From Eopsaltria australis (lineage: Eukaryota > Chordata > Aves > Passeriformes > Petroicidae), in contig JAVTVJ010000132.1 in NCBI GenBank assembly GCA_034509425.1, forward strand, positions 2,232,001 to 2,296,000: a stretch of DNA of 64,000 bases, in the 5' to 3' direction. Shown here piece by piece: positions 22,591-34,848 of the stretch. Position 1 is the stretch's first letter; each line of letters begins with the position of its first letter. The notes under the pieces were generated by a model. The model made no database searches. It had not been told where the DNA came from and saw nothing but the letters and a program-made list of their open reading frames with translations. Position numbers and translations under genes: made by a program.

Positions 22591-25500
22591 CTCTGAAGAG
22601 AGAACTCCATGCTAAGTCCAGTAGATCGTACTTAAGAGCAAATGCTCACTACTCTGACCCTCACTTAGTTTTCCACTCCTAAGTAATTTGAATTCTGTTC
22701 TAGTAATTTCTGCTTGGCCTCACAGACATCCACAACATCAGAATAAAGACCACCTAATGAAAGAATAAGTATTATAGAAATGGTGTTCTTTGGATTAATG
22801 TATTTGTCATGCTTTATTTCATATTTATTGCATAGATTTTTTTACCCTCTTCTTAAGTTGATGAAAGAATATTGCAGTGTTCAGCTAGAGAGTTCACAAT
22901 GTAAGACATGTACCTTTACCAGGATTATACCTAAAAATAGACTACCAATAGTGTTAAATAGCCACAACTGTGCTGGTACAATGCCATGCCAGAACTAACA
23001 GATGTCTGTTTAAGGGATTACAACATTTAAATTGGAAGACAGACGGTGAGGAATGGGAACCATGTGTAATCAGCAATGTGAAGGCAATTGCAAGGAACCA
23101 AAACAAGGGAACATACTAGAAAGCATGCAAGAACAAAAATTCAGCTAGCAAGGTTCTCACTAAAGCTTTGCAATTTAATTTAAAGCTTTGAAGGATTTTC
23201 TGTCATACTTGGAAAGCTCAAGTAATTTATATCTTCTTATATTTCAGTTTAAAGTCTTACAAGGGAATTTACAGACCTTTTGTGGTTTTGGTGGTCTAAT
23301 TCACTAGCCTGTTGCACTGGAGACACAGCATACTGCAAAATATATTCAGGATGAATCAAAGCATTTACAGTTTCTAAATCAGAAACCATTTTTGGATGTT
23401 ACAGACCTAGATATCCATTGCCACCAAGTGCAAGAAAATTTCCTAGGAGACCACTATGGAAAACTTTACAACCTCTGGATGTTTAGACACATTTTCTATT
23501 TCAGGAATGGCAAATGTCAGTAAAATTCCACATTTTCATAATAGCTCTATATTCATTTTAACTGTTCCAGCCCTTCCAAAAAGAAGATTGTACAGGGTTG
23601 TTTGGAAGGTGGAACAGGTGCTTTTGTAGAATCTATGACTCACAATTTATAAAGCCATATGGAATATAGTAACTTACACATTTTGACTGTTTGAAAATTT
23701 TGTTTGAAAGGCACAGAGAGGTATCAATGAAATGACTGGCTGAAGTTGTGTACTTCTGTTGTAAATCACTGCTTTAGAATTAGAACCAAAACTGTGGTCA
23801 CACTTTGAATGTATCCATGTCTTCTTAGAAGAAGAATCCTTTTCTATTCCAGCATCCTGGTACCCCAGATACCTCCACTGCAGCTACAGTTTCACACTGT
23901 GGCTGTGCTCTGAAACAAATGAAACGTCCCTAAGTTACAGAAAAGCGCAGCATGCTGTGTGTTAGGGTTGTTAACACACACACGAAATATTGCAGTTCTT
24001 TGCAAGCCATCCAGTCATTCACAGGCATTGTAGGAGATCTCACAGCCTCCTGTCCTCACTGGCCATACTCAAGTACCTGGAATTACATGTCAGAAGGCTG
24101 CTTCCTAAGCTCTGTCACTTGTGTGACCCTCAGGGACTTGTGTGTGTAACAGGGTTGCAATGTGGGAGATACACGAGGAGAAAGAACCCTGCGCAATGTC
24201 TGGTTGCATATGCATCTGCTCATGGGAACAGTTTTACTCATGAGAACATTTCCCAGCAGCAGTACAGCACTTTTGGGAATGATCTGTCCAACTTTTTAAA
24301 AACAAATTCAAATTCCAAAGACTCTGGGCTATGTGTTATGTGCAGTGGGCAGGTTACAATGGTTACACAGGTCGGTATCTACACACTGTGTATCAAAATA
24401 CAGAAGATAACGGGTGCTGTGATGAAACCTTGCATGACGTGGAAGCCCCTGCAGATGGAATGAGGGATGCCCACAGGACATGGAGTAGGACAGTCCAGCT
24501 TTTAGTCTCAACCACAGAAGCAGCAAAGGACACGATATGAAGAGTTCTCATCACAGATTGTAATAAATTTCTCATACCAGCTCTCACAGTGAAAAACACC
24601 CACTGAGGATGGCCAGCCAGGAACACGTGTTCATCCTGGCATGGGAGCCTGTATCTGGTGGGTGTCTTGATGTAGATACCCATTTTAGTGGACTTTGTGG
24701 AGTAGAGCAGAATGAGAGAACATGCCTTGCTCCTTAACAAGCTCGGCCCTCTTTGTTCCTAAACAGATGGGAAATTGCAGGCTGTTCCCAGGAAACAGCC
24801 CAATGCCTTGTTTCTGTACAAAATAGCAGCCATTGTATGTCACTCCTTTAGAGCAAGAAATAATATACTGTCATAGATTAGTAACAGCTAAGTGCTACAC
24901 ACAGTCAGAGGAATGCATGTGCTCTTAAGTAAAGATGTGTCTTGCGACTTGTGTATCCACATAGATCCACAGGGGTGCCACAGGCTGCCCATATCAGATC
25001 AGCAGTGCCTTGGTAGCTGAAAAATGCCTTTATGTTAAAGGATGATCCCCACCTTCTTCACCAGCTGTCAGGACTGCATTGCATGTCCTCCAGTGCACTA
25101 CCTTACTTACAGAGTGCAAGCTCTGAACACTGGGACATGGCACAACAGGGCATTGCACTTGTGAGAAAAAGGGAGCTCTCTTAACAAATGTTTCCAGGGT
25201 TAACTGGGACTCTGGACCTCTGCTGGAAGTCTGTCCACTGCCTTCCAGATATGAGTCTTCCCAGAATAATGGCTATAGATAAGTCTGTCCAGCAGTATGC
25301 ACCCAGATGATTCTCAGGTCAGCAAGCACAGCTCTCAGGCCAAGTGTTCCAGCTTCTCTCATAGCATGGTTGACCTCTGAACTCACTGCAGAAGCAGCAA
25401 GGCATAAAGTTGTTGCTCCGAAAAGGCAATTTTAATTCTGCTACGCATTTTAAACTGGACCAACTCTCCAGGAGTGTGTATTAAGTTAGATAAGACAGTG

Positions 25501-27280
25501 CCTGTGATGCAATGTCTTGCACAGCAGACACAGGCAAGCTTCTCCTTGCCCATATCTGCTAGAACAGTTTTCTGTTGCAGTTTAACCTACAGATTCTGCA
25601 AAATTGTGCAATGTATTAAGATGGACCCTAACACCAGAGCTGCCAGTGGTTGGTGTGAATGTAGCAGCACCTTTTCAAAAGGTGCTAGCTTCTATTAAAG
25701 TCTTTTGACCTTCAGGAAATGGCCGTTGTTTCTATTTGTGGGTTTGGGTTGGGTCGTTTTGCCTTTGGTTTGTTTTTTTCATTTTGGTTTTCAGTTGTGA
25801 AAGGACTAAATTCATCTATACTAGTACACATCTGAGCTAGAGAAAAGATGACAGCAAGTTTGGTCATCCAGCTGATGGCTCATGGATCAGTAGCTGTCAG
25901 TTCTGTAGGGCAATGACTGTGCTGGGACAGTGGAGATCGTCCCCTCAAAGATGCTGTAGTTGCATATCAGGTCAGGTAGTAACTGTTTATGCAAAACCTT
26001 GAATTCAGTCTTTCTCATGTGTTGGCTTTTCTATGGCCCCTTAATGTTACTGGTGTTGGTTTCCCTCTATGAATACCTCTGCTGAGGGAGGGGAGATGAA
26101 GCTTGGCTATTGACCACACCCAGTGGTTGGGGAGTGAGGCAAAAATCACTGTTCAAGGACATCCTCACTGCCTGTCTGTATCTGAGAGGAAGGGTTTCAT
26201 GATCCTCCTTTTGTGAGGTTAAACATAGCTGCTTCTTGTAATACATACTTTTAATTTGCATTGGTCATCTTAAAAGCCATTCTTCATGACAGCTTCATTT
26301 TGAATTGTCCTGCTGTAATCAGTGGGTGCAGTTGATACCAACTCACTATACTATTGTCACTTCCTGCCCTGATCTTAACATAAACATTAGAAATAGGTAA
26401 ATTAGAATGGGAATTCAGAGCAACTAGTTCCAAGGTAGGCATCTATGTGAGCCTTGTCTGGAGTTAGGTGAGAGAGATCCAACCCTGCTTGACAGAACTG
26501 GGTTCTAAGTAAGCTCTGGAGCAGTACCTTTGTGCTTTTTCAGAGACAGTAATGCTTACCTACCTTTGCTTGGGAAATACTTCTGGATTCTTCCCCCTGT
26601 CATTTCTAACATACATATTGCAGCATTTTCTGACAAATTTGCTTTCATGAAAAGAATTTCTCCTTTCTCCATAGCTGTAATGAACTTGATTTTTTGCTGT
26701 TATTTTGCTATTACATTTTTGTCAGTTTCTATTCTTTTGTCCCTCAATGGCATCAAAGCACTGTGGGCAGGCAGGCTGCAAACACAGGAGTAACTGCTTG
26801 GCAGTGGAGCTGTGGGAAGTGCAGGAGTCAATGCTCTGCAGGAAATAAATGAATAGTTTAAGCTACTTCAATGGGAACTCCATAAGCCTCAACAACACAA
26901 ATCTCTTGCTGCTGTGTATCTGTAACCTTAGATGACTTTGAGAACTGAACTCTGCAGTCTATACCTCATCTACACAGCATTGCAGTCTTCTTTTATTGAT
27001 GGCATTTCCCACTTCTGTCATCAACGCATTCTAATACATCTCCTTAATTTTGTGCTTTGCCAAGATACTACTGTGTAATGCAATACAACTACCATTTTTC
27101 CTGTTCCTTGCCTCCCTTATCATCCTAAAATTCATTTACCACCTTCACATCTCTCCTTTACACTGTGTTTTGCTGCAATGCCTACAAAAATTTGGAAACA
27201 GTCTGACTGTAAGTGAGCTGAGAACATCGCTTCGCATGCCAAGCTATACATTCTTGTTTCCCTGTGCTCCTTCAACTGGT
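22591..27280. other. Intergenic, mostly featureless
   Basis: No gene is supported. A possible MIR/L2-like remnant lies near 23705-23795, and a G/T-rich stretch near 25735-25795. The open frame at 23990-24463 lacks codon bias and homology clues. Confidence 0.5.
23705..23795 (+). repeat. Possible MIR/L2-type ancient repeat remnant
   Basis: AAAGGCACAGAGAGGTATCA, AAATGACTGGCTGAAGTTGT and TTTAGAATTAGAACC can be aligned with the 'gaggcacagagaggttaagtgac…agaattagaaccc' core shared by MIR and L2-type repeats. The match is weak. Confidence 0.3.
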
Positions 27281-27395
27281 GGTAATCATCTGCCTCCCCA
27301 GAGATTCTAGGCTCTTTGGGGCAGGACTATCTCCTCCTCCTATAAGCTGACAGTGCCCAGTCCTGTTACCCCAATGGAGCTAGTAGTTTAGTTAC
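27281..27395 (+). repeat. Possible ancient L2/CR1-like 3' tail
   Basis: GATTCTAGGCTCTTTGGGGC, AGGACTATCTCCT and CCTGTTACCCCAATGG resemble the 3' end of old amniote LINEs ('aagctctttggggcagggactgtctct…caatggggtcc'). Confidence 0.45.
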
Positions 27396-29070
27396 CTTTG
27401 TTTAAGGCAAAATTACTTCTAGCTTAGCTCTAGTTTTTGAGTAATGCACATAATGATTTGCAAGGACATGCTCTCAGATCTAATAACTGTTAAAGTCAAA
27501 AAGACTAGGATTAGTCATACAGTTGTTAGTTGAGGAAGACTGGTGGTTTGTTTTCTTTATATGGTTTATTTTATTGATTTGACTGCAGTGACAGCGCTTT
27601 ATGTTTGTTCCTATCCTGCACAAAGGAGTGTAGTGGAAGCTGTGGGTAGGTTCAGAATTCTGCCCTGTAATCCTGCAGCCTGGACTCTTTAAGGATGATG
27701 AATTTTGGAAAGTACTTCTTTAGTTAAATATCTAGACTGTTTTCAAAATTATGACTTCCAAATGTCATATTGTTCACCAGGTATAGAATGAAAATGGTAT
27801 ATGCTTTATGGGAAATCCTCTTTTAAAATTCTGTCCCTGTATCAGTATAGAGAGCCTTGAGTAAATCAAGCTTAATGGCCCTCAAAGCCAGCAGAGAGTC
27901 TTGCTTCAAACCAGTTTATTGTTCAGAAATGTGACTGCATGTAGGCAGTGCCCTGCGGTGTTCTGCCTGCAATCTCCACCCATCAGGTAGGAGCAATAAG
28001 TGTGAGACATCAGCCCCAACCCTGAGCGCATGGTGGGTCACGAGAAACTGATGCCCATCAACATGCACAAGTGCCACCTGCCTGAGGTGCCTTGGGGCTG
28101 CCAGGAGCCTCCTCCTGTCTGCAGGTGTGCACTGCCTTCCCCTAGCAGTGAGGGCTGCTCACCCCAGCCACCTGTGGGGCAGCATTGTCCCCTCCTTGGT
28201 GTCACATGCTTGCTCTCACGTTGTCAGTCTCGTGACCTTGCCCCAGCAAAGCTAGTAATGTGACTGGTGGGTTCCCTTGGGAATTGAGTGCAGCAGCAGG
28301 AGAATCACCTGCCTTGTCCCTGCTTTTCCCATGATTTTTGGGGCCCAGGCCAGACCCATGTGCGGGTGTGGCAGTCGGTGCACACAGCAGCCCCAGCCAG
28401 CATGCACAGCTCAGCAGCGTCAGCATCCCCTGCAGGAGCCACCAGCAGCTCGAGCAGCTCCCAGCCAGGCTTGTGTCCTTTCTGCAGGGGACTTTCTGTG
28501 GTGCCCTGGCTGCACTGGAGGGGAGGCCTGACAGGGCTGCTCACCTGGGCACCTCCACCACCTCTTCCTGTGGTTTAACTCATGCACCCAAACATGCCTC
28601 ACTCCTCCCTCCCTCTGCTGTAGGATGGCTAAATTTTTTTTCAGAAACAGATGTAAAAAAAAAAAAAGAAAGCAATGAGAGAGGGAAAAAGCAGAGGTAG
28701 ATGTAGGCAATGGACTCCTGTGTGTGTGGGAGCCAGGGCCTGCTAGCATCCAGCATCTCAAGTGCCATAGGTCATTGCTACTCCAGATTCCACAAGGATC
28801 TCCAATGGCAAGAACTGACAAGCAGAAGAAATCAGTATGGGACCCTCTCCTGAAGAGAAATTTCTGGTGCTAGAGCTGGTATAGAGGGAAATGCTGATGT
28901 AGCTGCCCTTTTGTCAGGTTAAAAATAAATATGCTAGGAAGTATGTGGGAAAATGAGCTGGTAAATAAGAATCATTGTATGGAGCACAGGAAACATGGAA
29001 AATGGGGAAGACGAGTCTGATTTTAAGATAAAACATCTTTAGGATCTGAAAGAGGATTCTTATAATGGGG
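27396..29070. other. Intergenic with a GC-rich pocket
   Basis: The stretch 27950-28570 is GC-rich and gives open frames on both strands, none recognisable. A 29-codon run at 28006-28092 with mostly C- or G-ending codons is discussed separately. A run of A at 28656-28667 follows. Confidence 0.45.
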
Positions 29071-29130
29071 GAATCATATTATCATTAAAATTGGGAAAGA
29101 CCTCTAGGATCATAAAGTCCAGATGTCAAG
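29071..29130 (-). repeat. CR1 3'-end fragment
   Basis: GAATCATATTATCATTAAAA, then TTGGGAAAGACCTCTAGGAT and CATAAAGTCCAG. This is a diverged reversed CR1 3' end ('gaatcatagaatca…ttggaaaagacctctaagatcat'). Confidence 0.7.
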
Positions 29131-31280
29131 AGAAGCAGCTTCCTGTGAAAGAGAACCTAACAAAGTCTGGGGAACGTTGCCAGCCATTGGTGTCCAGCCT
29201 GGATTTCGGACAGCTTCCAGCTGGCCACGTTCCAGAAGTGTCCCTGTCCTGATGGGGCACTCTGGCGGGGTCCCTTAGACACCGGCCAGTGAAGCTGCTC
29301 GCCCGGCAGGGTGACGCACTGGGAGCAAGGAGCTGCGATCACCAGCTGCTGAAGTAGAAAGAAGAGGGACTTCTGGTATGGAAGAATTCTGTGGGGCTTT
29401 ACTGCAGGAAGCACAGCACAGAGGGAATCCAAGGACCAATAGCCCCGGAATGCTTTCTGCAACCACCTTATGAGGGACACACACTAACCAATCATCTGAG
29501 GGTCCCAGGGAAGTACAAGGGCAGGGTCAGGGCACCAGTCCAGTGGGAGGGGGAGAGGGGAGGAGATCAGAAGTAACAGTAAATCAACCACCCAGTAAAA
29601 GGGAACCTTCTAGAAAGGGTGAGATGATAGACATAACCAGTAACCAAATAAGTTTGCTCTGGAGATTTTTTCCATGCCCTGGACTAAACCATGGTCACTT
29701 CAGTCCCTGGGGGGAGCTTAGCAGTCTTGGAAGCCCTCCACCAAAGTCCTTTCTTCTCTTCTTGGGCTTCTGCAACCCCTTGAGTCTCAGAGGTAACTTC
29801 CACAGCCGCCACAGGGGAACACAGAGAAAATGACAAGTCCATAAATGATTAGTGTCTAAATATTTGAGGCATTTGTCTGAGGGTGGTCAATAGCACAGGC
29901 TTCAAACTTTGCCAGAAGAGCAGGGGCCAGAGCTCCATGTGCTGTGCTTTCCCTGCTTCTTGCACACGTGGGTGATGTTGTCATGAGAGTCCCTGCTCTA
30001 TGCTCTGGAGAGGCAGGGACATGATTATTGGCAGCAAGGAAAGCATTTTGGGGAGTTCAAATCAAGTAGGGCCTTTTAAGAGTGTGGAAAGAATTTATTT
30101 CTGTTGGTTGATTCCTGCTGCATTTGGGGAAGCAGCTCTTGCTGGTCCCAAAGGCATTGGATTACAGCAAAGGAAATTTTAATTTCATTATTGATTTGTT
30201 CTCCTAATGGAAATAGTGCACAAGGTGATGAATATTGACAGCTGAGTTGAAAGTATCCCTTGTCTTTAATATTGGGGAGGATGTTAGCGTATCACTTGCA
30301 TTCTTAGCTGCTTGATGCCAGTTAGAAAGCAGTGCCTCCATCAGGCAGTGAAGGCATTAGTGGATGAATGAAGTGAGCAGCCTGCACAGCACATGGGGTC
30401 CCTGTGTTTGTGCCAAGAGAGGCCTTTGTGGCTTGGGGTCCAGTCCTTGCCCAGAAGGGGCACATTCATCTCTGTTCTGGCTGTCAGGACTCAGTTCTTA
30501 GAGGCTTGGACTTCAAAAGGAGTGGAGGCAACCCGGTGTTTGATCAAAAAGCCTGGGATGGTTACTCTTTCAGAGTCCTTAGGCATGTAATTCAGCTTTT
30601 GGTAACACCTGCAATTACAGAAAACATTCTATAATTCAGCTGTGTTGTGCATGGCCAAGAGATCCTTTTTAAAGACACCTATGTCATATTCTTTCCTTTC
30701 TCTTTTATTTTCCACACAAAGAAACTTGTTTGGAAAGCTCTCCCTTTCTGAATACCGAGTCACTGGTACTTCACTGCCCTTCTCCTAATGGAAAGTTACA
30801 CACAAAATGACAGAAATTTTGCAGCTCCTGAAACTCTGATACTTCAGTAAGGAGGTTTTCCTTTGAATGTAGGCAAGGCTGCAAATTTAAAGGAAAATCT
30901 CAGTGTTCTGTGTATTTCCAGGGAAAGGCAGACTCTGCAGCATTATCCTTGTCCTGCTGTAGGCAGCAAGCTCGGGCCCTCTCCTGACTGTTTGGGACAG
31001 CTGACATGGGGCATAGAGTGAGAAACAAGAAAAAAGCCTTTGACTTTTCATACTATAGGTTTTCATGCCAAATGTGTTTGGGCAGGTACTGATAGGCTTC
31101 CTGTTAAATTCAGTCAGCTCCCAATTTTATGTTGATTACTTCTTGTTAATACAGTATTCAGTATTTCCTTTAGCTAAGGGATACAGTGCAAAAGGTTCAG
31201 CATGGGGTCACTGTGAAAACTGCATATTATAAAAAAAAGGAACAGACAGATTGGAAGTTTCCCAGTCTCTTGCTTTTAGT
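29131..31280. other. Intergenic, includes a CpG-containing pocket
   Basis: The stretch 29170-29340 has clearly more CpG than its neighbours, and CCAAT occurs near 29435 and 29490. No exon, repeat family or promoter can be assigned. The remainder is featureless. Confidence 0.45.
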
Positions 31281-31444
31281 GCCCAGAGAAGTTGTGGAAA
31301 TATTCAAGGTCAGGTAGAATGGGGCTTGGAGCAGTCTGGTCTAGTGAAAGGTGTCCCTGCCTGTGGCAGGGGAGTTGGAACGAGATGACCTTCAAAGGTC
31401 CTTCCCAACCCAAACCATCTGTGATGATTCGATGATGATGATGC
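31281..31444 (+). repeat. CR1 LINE 3' end, sense
   Basis: GTGCCCAGAGAAGTTGTGGA, CAAGGTCAGGTAGAATGGGG, CTTGGAGCAGTCTGGTCTAG, GAAAGGTGTCCCTGCCTGTG, GGGGAGTTGGAACGAGATGA and CCTTCCCAACCCAAACCATC, then a short tail of GATGATTC/GATGATGATG units. This is the classic avian CR1 3' UTR with its microsatellite end. It is one of the better preserved CR1 pieces in the window. Confidence 0.92.
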
Positions 31445-32660
31445 TTTAGATTGAGGCAATAGGATGAGTTCAACTCAGGTTATCTTTCTTTTTAATGAGA
31501 CATTGCTCTGTTGGTGCCAACAGGGTTGGTGTGCTACAAACATGGTGCAGTGGAAGGAAAATGAGAACTGTCCACTGTGTGGTATGTAAGTCAGAGCCTC
31601 AGAATAAAACAGAAGCAATCCTTTATGTAACATTAATTAGGTATCTGCTGAAAGGAAGATGAGGAAATGGTATCATTGCAGAATACCTGTGGAATACCTG
31701 GAATAGCTTATTTCTCCAAGTAGCATCCTGTTCTGCTGTTTTACAGCAGGAATATTTCTCAGAGATCTTTATGCTGCCATAGCAGAAACTATAGGGGTGC
31801 AAGTCAGTACTGATCTCTGGAACACTTGTCATGAAAACTGGTGTGGGCTCAATGTGCACATTGGTGCTCTACTGACTTACGACACCTAAAGATTCTTACC
31901 TTGTATGTTTAGAAGTAGGAGTGCAACTGGAGTCAAATTCTGCCTTGCTATCTATATGCAAGGTTGCACATATTGAAAATGGAAAAAAAAGAGCTTTCTT
32001 AGCGTGGCCTGTCAATGGACACTACTAAAAGTTGGAGAAATTAATTTTTTAGATTATATTTTACCACCATTTCTCACATAGTGTGCTATATGACTGCAGA
32101 AGTAGAACTCAATTCAAGCTCACTACAGTGAAAAGAGATTACAGTTAACAAAAAGTAGTAATAACAGTAAGTATCAGTTTAGGTATTTTCAAAGAACTAG
32201 CAGTAGAAAAATGTACAGGATTTTGCATAATGCTGAGTAAAAAGGAATGCTATCAGAAAAGAAAGAACTTATTTTTAAATGTGCCTCCAAATAGCCCTGT
32301 TGTATTAGCACATGCTTTCAACTTGGGTCATGGCTGCATTAAGCTTCCTACCCGGTCAGGTCATCCTGTGGGTATAAATATATGCTTTAAGTTATATAAA
32401 CTCATCCAATCCTATTTGCATTGTCACTCTGCAACACAAAATGCTATAATGACCTCCTTTTCCTGTGTCCAGTGCTATCTATAAAGCAGGCTTAGGTCCT
32501 TTTCTTATTAAGGAGGTCAGCTCTCTTAATGAGCTTTAGGCATTCCCAGAGAGTTTTCCAATATTGCAAGACATACCTGGCCCCAGGCAGGACGATTGCA
32601 GCCCTGCCACCACCTAAGCAGTGCAGACAGATCCCATGTGACAGATTATGCAACAGAGAG
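31445..32660. other. Intergenic, nothing recognised
   Basis: AT-rich DNA upstream of the candidate small gene. No repeat or exon is supported. A possible first exon ends at 32719. Confidence 0.45.
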
Positions 32661-32666
32661 GGGCTT

Positions 32667-32672
32667 TATATA
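32667..32672 (+). promoter_or_regulatory. Possible TATA box upstream of the candidate small gene
   Basis: TATATA inside GGGGCTTTATATACCCC. Transcription would start about 25-30 nt downstream, just before an excellent splice donor CATCAG|GTGAGC (intron starting 32720). That would give a very short 5' exon leading into the exon at 32861. Weak evidence on its own. Confidence 0.3.
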
Positions 32673-32860
32673 CCCCAGGCCCTGGAGCATGGAAAGGGCT
32701 CCAGGGAACAGAGCATCAGGTGAGCAAGAAATGTTTGCATACTCTATTTCTTGGGGTGCTTTTGGCACTGTAGCAAACTGCATTAGGCTTCATCTTATGT
32801 TTCATGAAGAGGTCAACTTGTAAAACATCCTGGGGTTTAGTAATGCTTTGTGTGTTCTAG

Positions 32861-32949
32861 AATTGTAGGGGTTGAAATTCCACGAAGACTCAGAAATCAT
32901 GATGATTCCTCTCCGGAGAATGACACCTGGGTATATAAGGTTGCTGCAG
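32861..32949 (+). CDS. Candidate small gene, exon with start codon (unknown protein)
   Basis: An 89-nt candidate exon with acceptor TTTGTGTGTTCTAG and donor GCTGCAG|GTATGA. Two adjacent ATGs at 32899-32901 and 32902-32904 open a frame that stays open to the donor, encoding MMIPLRRMTPGYIRLLQ. The donor falls between codons (phase 0). The next good acceptor with a GC-rich open exon, at 34849, is also phase 0, so the frame continues. The N-terminal segment is rich in Arg and lacks acidic residues, as in mitochondrial presequences (inference). I do not recognise the family. A second frame is also open across this exon, reading IVGVEIPRRL…, so coding use is not proven. The first 38 nt would be 5' UTR. 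Confidence 0.4.
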
Positions 32950-33894
32950 GTATGATTTTTTTTTTTTTCTGCTTTTAATTAATCTTAAAAAGACCTGTAT
33001 TTTTCTTGATCAGGTTGATTTCATTTTATATTATTGCATGACCGACCCAAGGGAGCACTGGTTTCTTGTGGGTTAACTCACATAACTCAAATAATTAATC
33101 CTCTGCTGAAAAGCAAATGAATTATGACATTTCTTGGTAATTGGTATCATGCTGGAATACCAAACGCAGAATATTTGGAAGAAGTTAATTCTTCTGCAGT
33201 GCTTAAACAGAAACTGCTTCTCCATAACTTTCTCTTGCAATGGCTTTGTGTGTTTGGGGCAGTGGGAAAATGCTAATGGAAAGAAGGATGCGACTCAGCT
33301 GACCCATCAGTGAAACACTTCAGCCAGCTTCTGTGGCTGTGATAAGGAAACCTCAATCAGACCTCTGGAACACTGGGAAATCAGACTATCAATCATTATA
33401 TGAATAAAACAAATAAAAGCATGCATAGAAAATGTTTAAAATCAGCTGAATAATTGAGACTAAAGCAGCTATAAATATATATACACCAAAGTAAAACATC
33501 TTCCTTATTGTATTCCATATTTTGATATTTACAGAGTATCTATCTTTTCTCTGGAAAATGTCACAGCTCTTAGCACTGTGATCCACATCCAGAATCATAG
33601 ACTGTAGCATCTGAGGGGGGATAGTTGAGTGGCTGAGAGGCTGAGCTAAAGATGCTGTGTTTCAGTCCTAGGCATGAATTTCTTTCACACCTCCCTGCAT
33701 ATCTTTTGATATCACCTTACACAGTAATTCTGTTTGAAATTTCTTTTGTCTTTATTTTGTGGCTGAAGTAGCCACAGTCAGACACATTTATCAAGGTCAG
33801 ATCACTAAGCTCTAATTCTTTAAACTCAATAAAAAAACTAGAATCTGGAAGTGAAAAAGAAGCTTCTTGGAATCTGCTGCTTCTGTCAGTGAGC

Positions 33895-33919
33895 ATCCAT
33901 GGATTTTCATCCATGGATT
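33895..33919. repeat. Doubled palindrome ATCCATGGATT
   Basis: ATCCATGGATT occurs at 33895-33905 and 33909-33919 separated by TTC. Each copy contains the 10-bp palindrome ATCCATGGAT. Confidence 0.8.
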
Positions 33920-33934
33920 GCAAGGGAAAGCATT

Positions 33935-34066
33935 AAAACAAAACAACAACAAAACAACAAAAACAAAACCAAAAAACAAAAACAAAAAAAAAAAACAACA
34001 AAAAAAAAACCAAAAAAACAAAAAAACAAACAAACAAACAAACAAAAAAACAAACAACAAGAAAAC
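33935..34066. repeat. A-rich simple repeat (CAAA)n/(CAAAA)n
   Basis: About 130 bp made almost only of A with regular C, such as AAACAACAACAAAACAAC and CAAACAAACAAACAAAC. Open frames across it (Lys/Asn- or Phe-rich) are artefacts. Confidence 0.9.
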
Positions 34067-34848
34067 CGTATTTTAGGCCTGGTAATTATTTCACTGAAAG
34101 AAACAAAATGCAGCACCTAGAAAGACACATGCTATACTTTAACTCACAGTGCCAATATGTATACGAATTTTTGTTTTGCTCTCTAGAGACTCCATGCAAA
34201 TGTGTTTCTGCCTCTTGGTCAGTGCATCATATGGACTAGGCAAGCAACAGTAACTTAATTCCTTTTCTGATTATTATTCAGATAGTAAATAAGTAATTCT
34301 TATCTTTGCTTTGCATTTCCTGCTTCTTCATCGGACTTGACAAAGTAACTGTGTCAAAACTTGTCTGCTTGGTCTAGTCCTACCTATGGACGTCATAAAG
34401 GATGCTAGTGATCCCTTCTAGGCTTGCTTTCCTGAATTAATATCTTGCATTCAAGGGAACATCCTGTATTAGTAGCTAATCTGTTGGAAGGAAGAGATCT
34501 TTGTTCTTTACAGAATAAGGAAGTTCTTTCTCCTTTATGCCTAAGCCTCCACACTTGATTCAGCTCTCTCTCTCAGACAGCCAGAGGGAACCCCATTAAA
34601 GTCACCAAAATCAATGAGTAGCAATTGAAAGGAAAATCTTATCAGAAACGTGTCCTATCTTTTACAAACTGATAAAAAGGGGACCTTCCAAAACGTGCAT
34701 AGATTTGTGAAATGCTCTTCTGTGGAAAGCAGAGTCACAACCTGTTAAATAACATGGAGAAGAAAAAAGTGCTTTGTAGGTTCCAAAGACCTTCTTTTGT
34801 GTTACACTGAGCTGAATGCGCTTGTAACTTGCTCTGTTTCTCCCTCAG

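Larger units (their letters stand above)
32950..34848 (+). other. Intron of the candidate small gene
   Basis: Begins GTATGATTTTTT and ends GTTTCTCCCTCAG, both good splice signals. Inside is an A-rich simple repeat (33935-34066) preceded by a doubled palindrome ATCCATGGATT. A tRNA-like string at 33631-33690 was rejected. Confidence 0.4.

Noticed and set aside
28277..28821. Overlapping open frames on both strands in a GC-rich pocket
   Set aside because: Several frames are open at once, as expected from GC content; none shows a domain.
33631..33690. tRNA-like string (GAGTGGCTGAGAGGCTGAGC … GGCATGAATTTC)
   Set aside because: The D-arm resemblance is partial, the T-loop lacks GTTCGA and no acceptor stem pairs.
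33812..34120. Phe-rich and Lys/Asn-rich frames
   Set aside because: Translations of the A-rich simple repeat.
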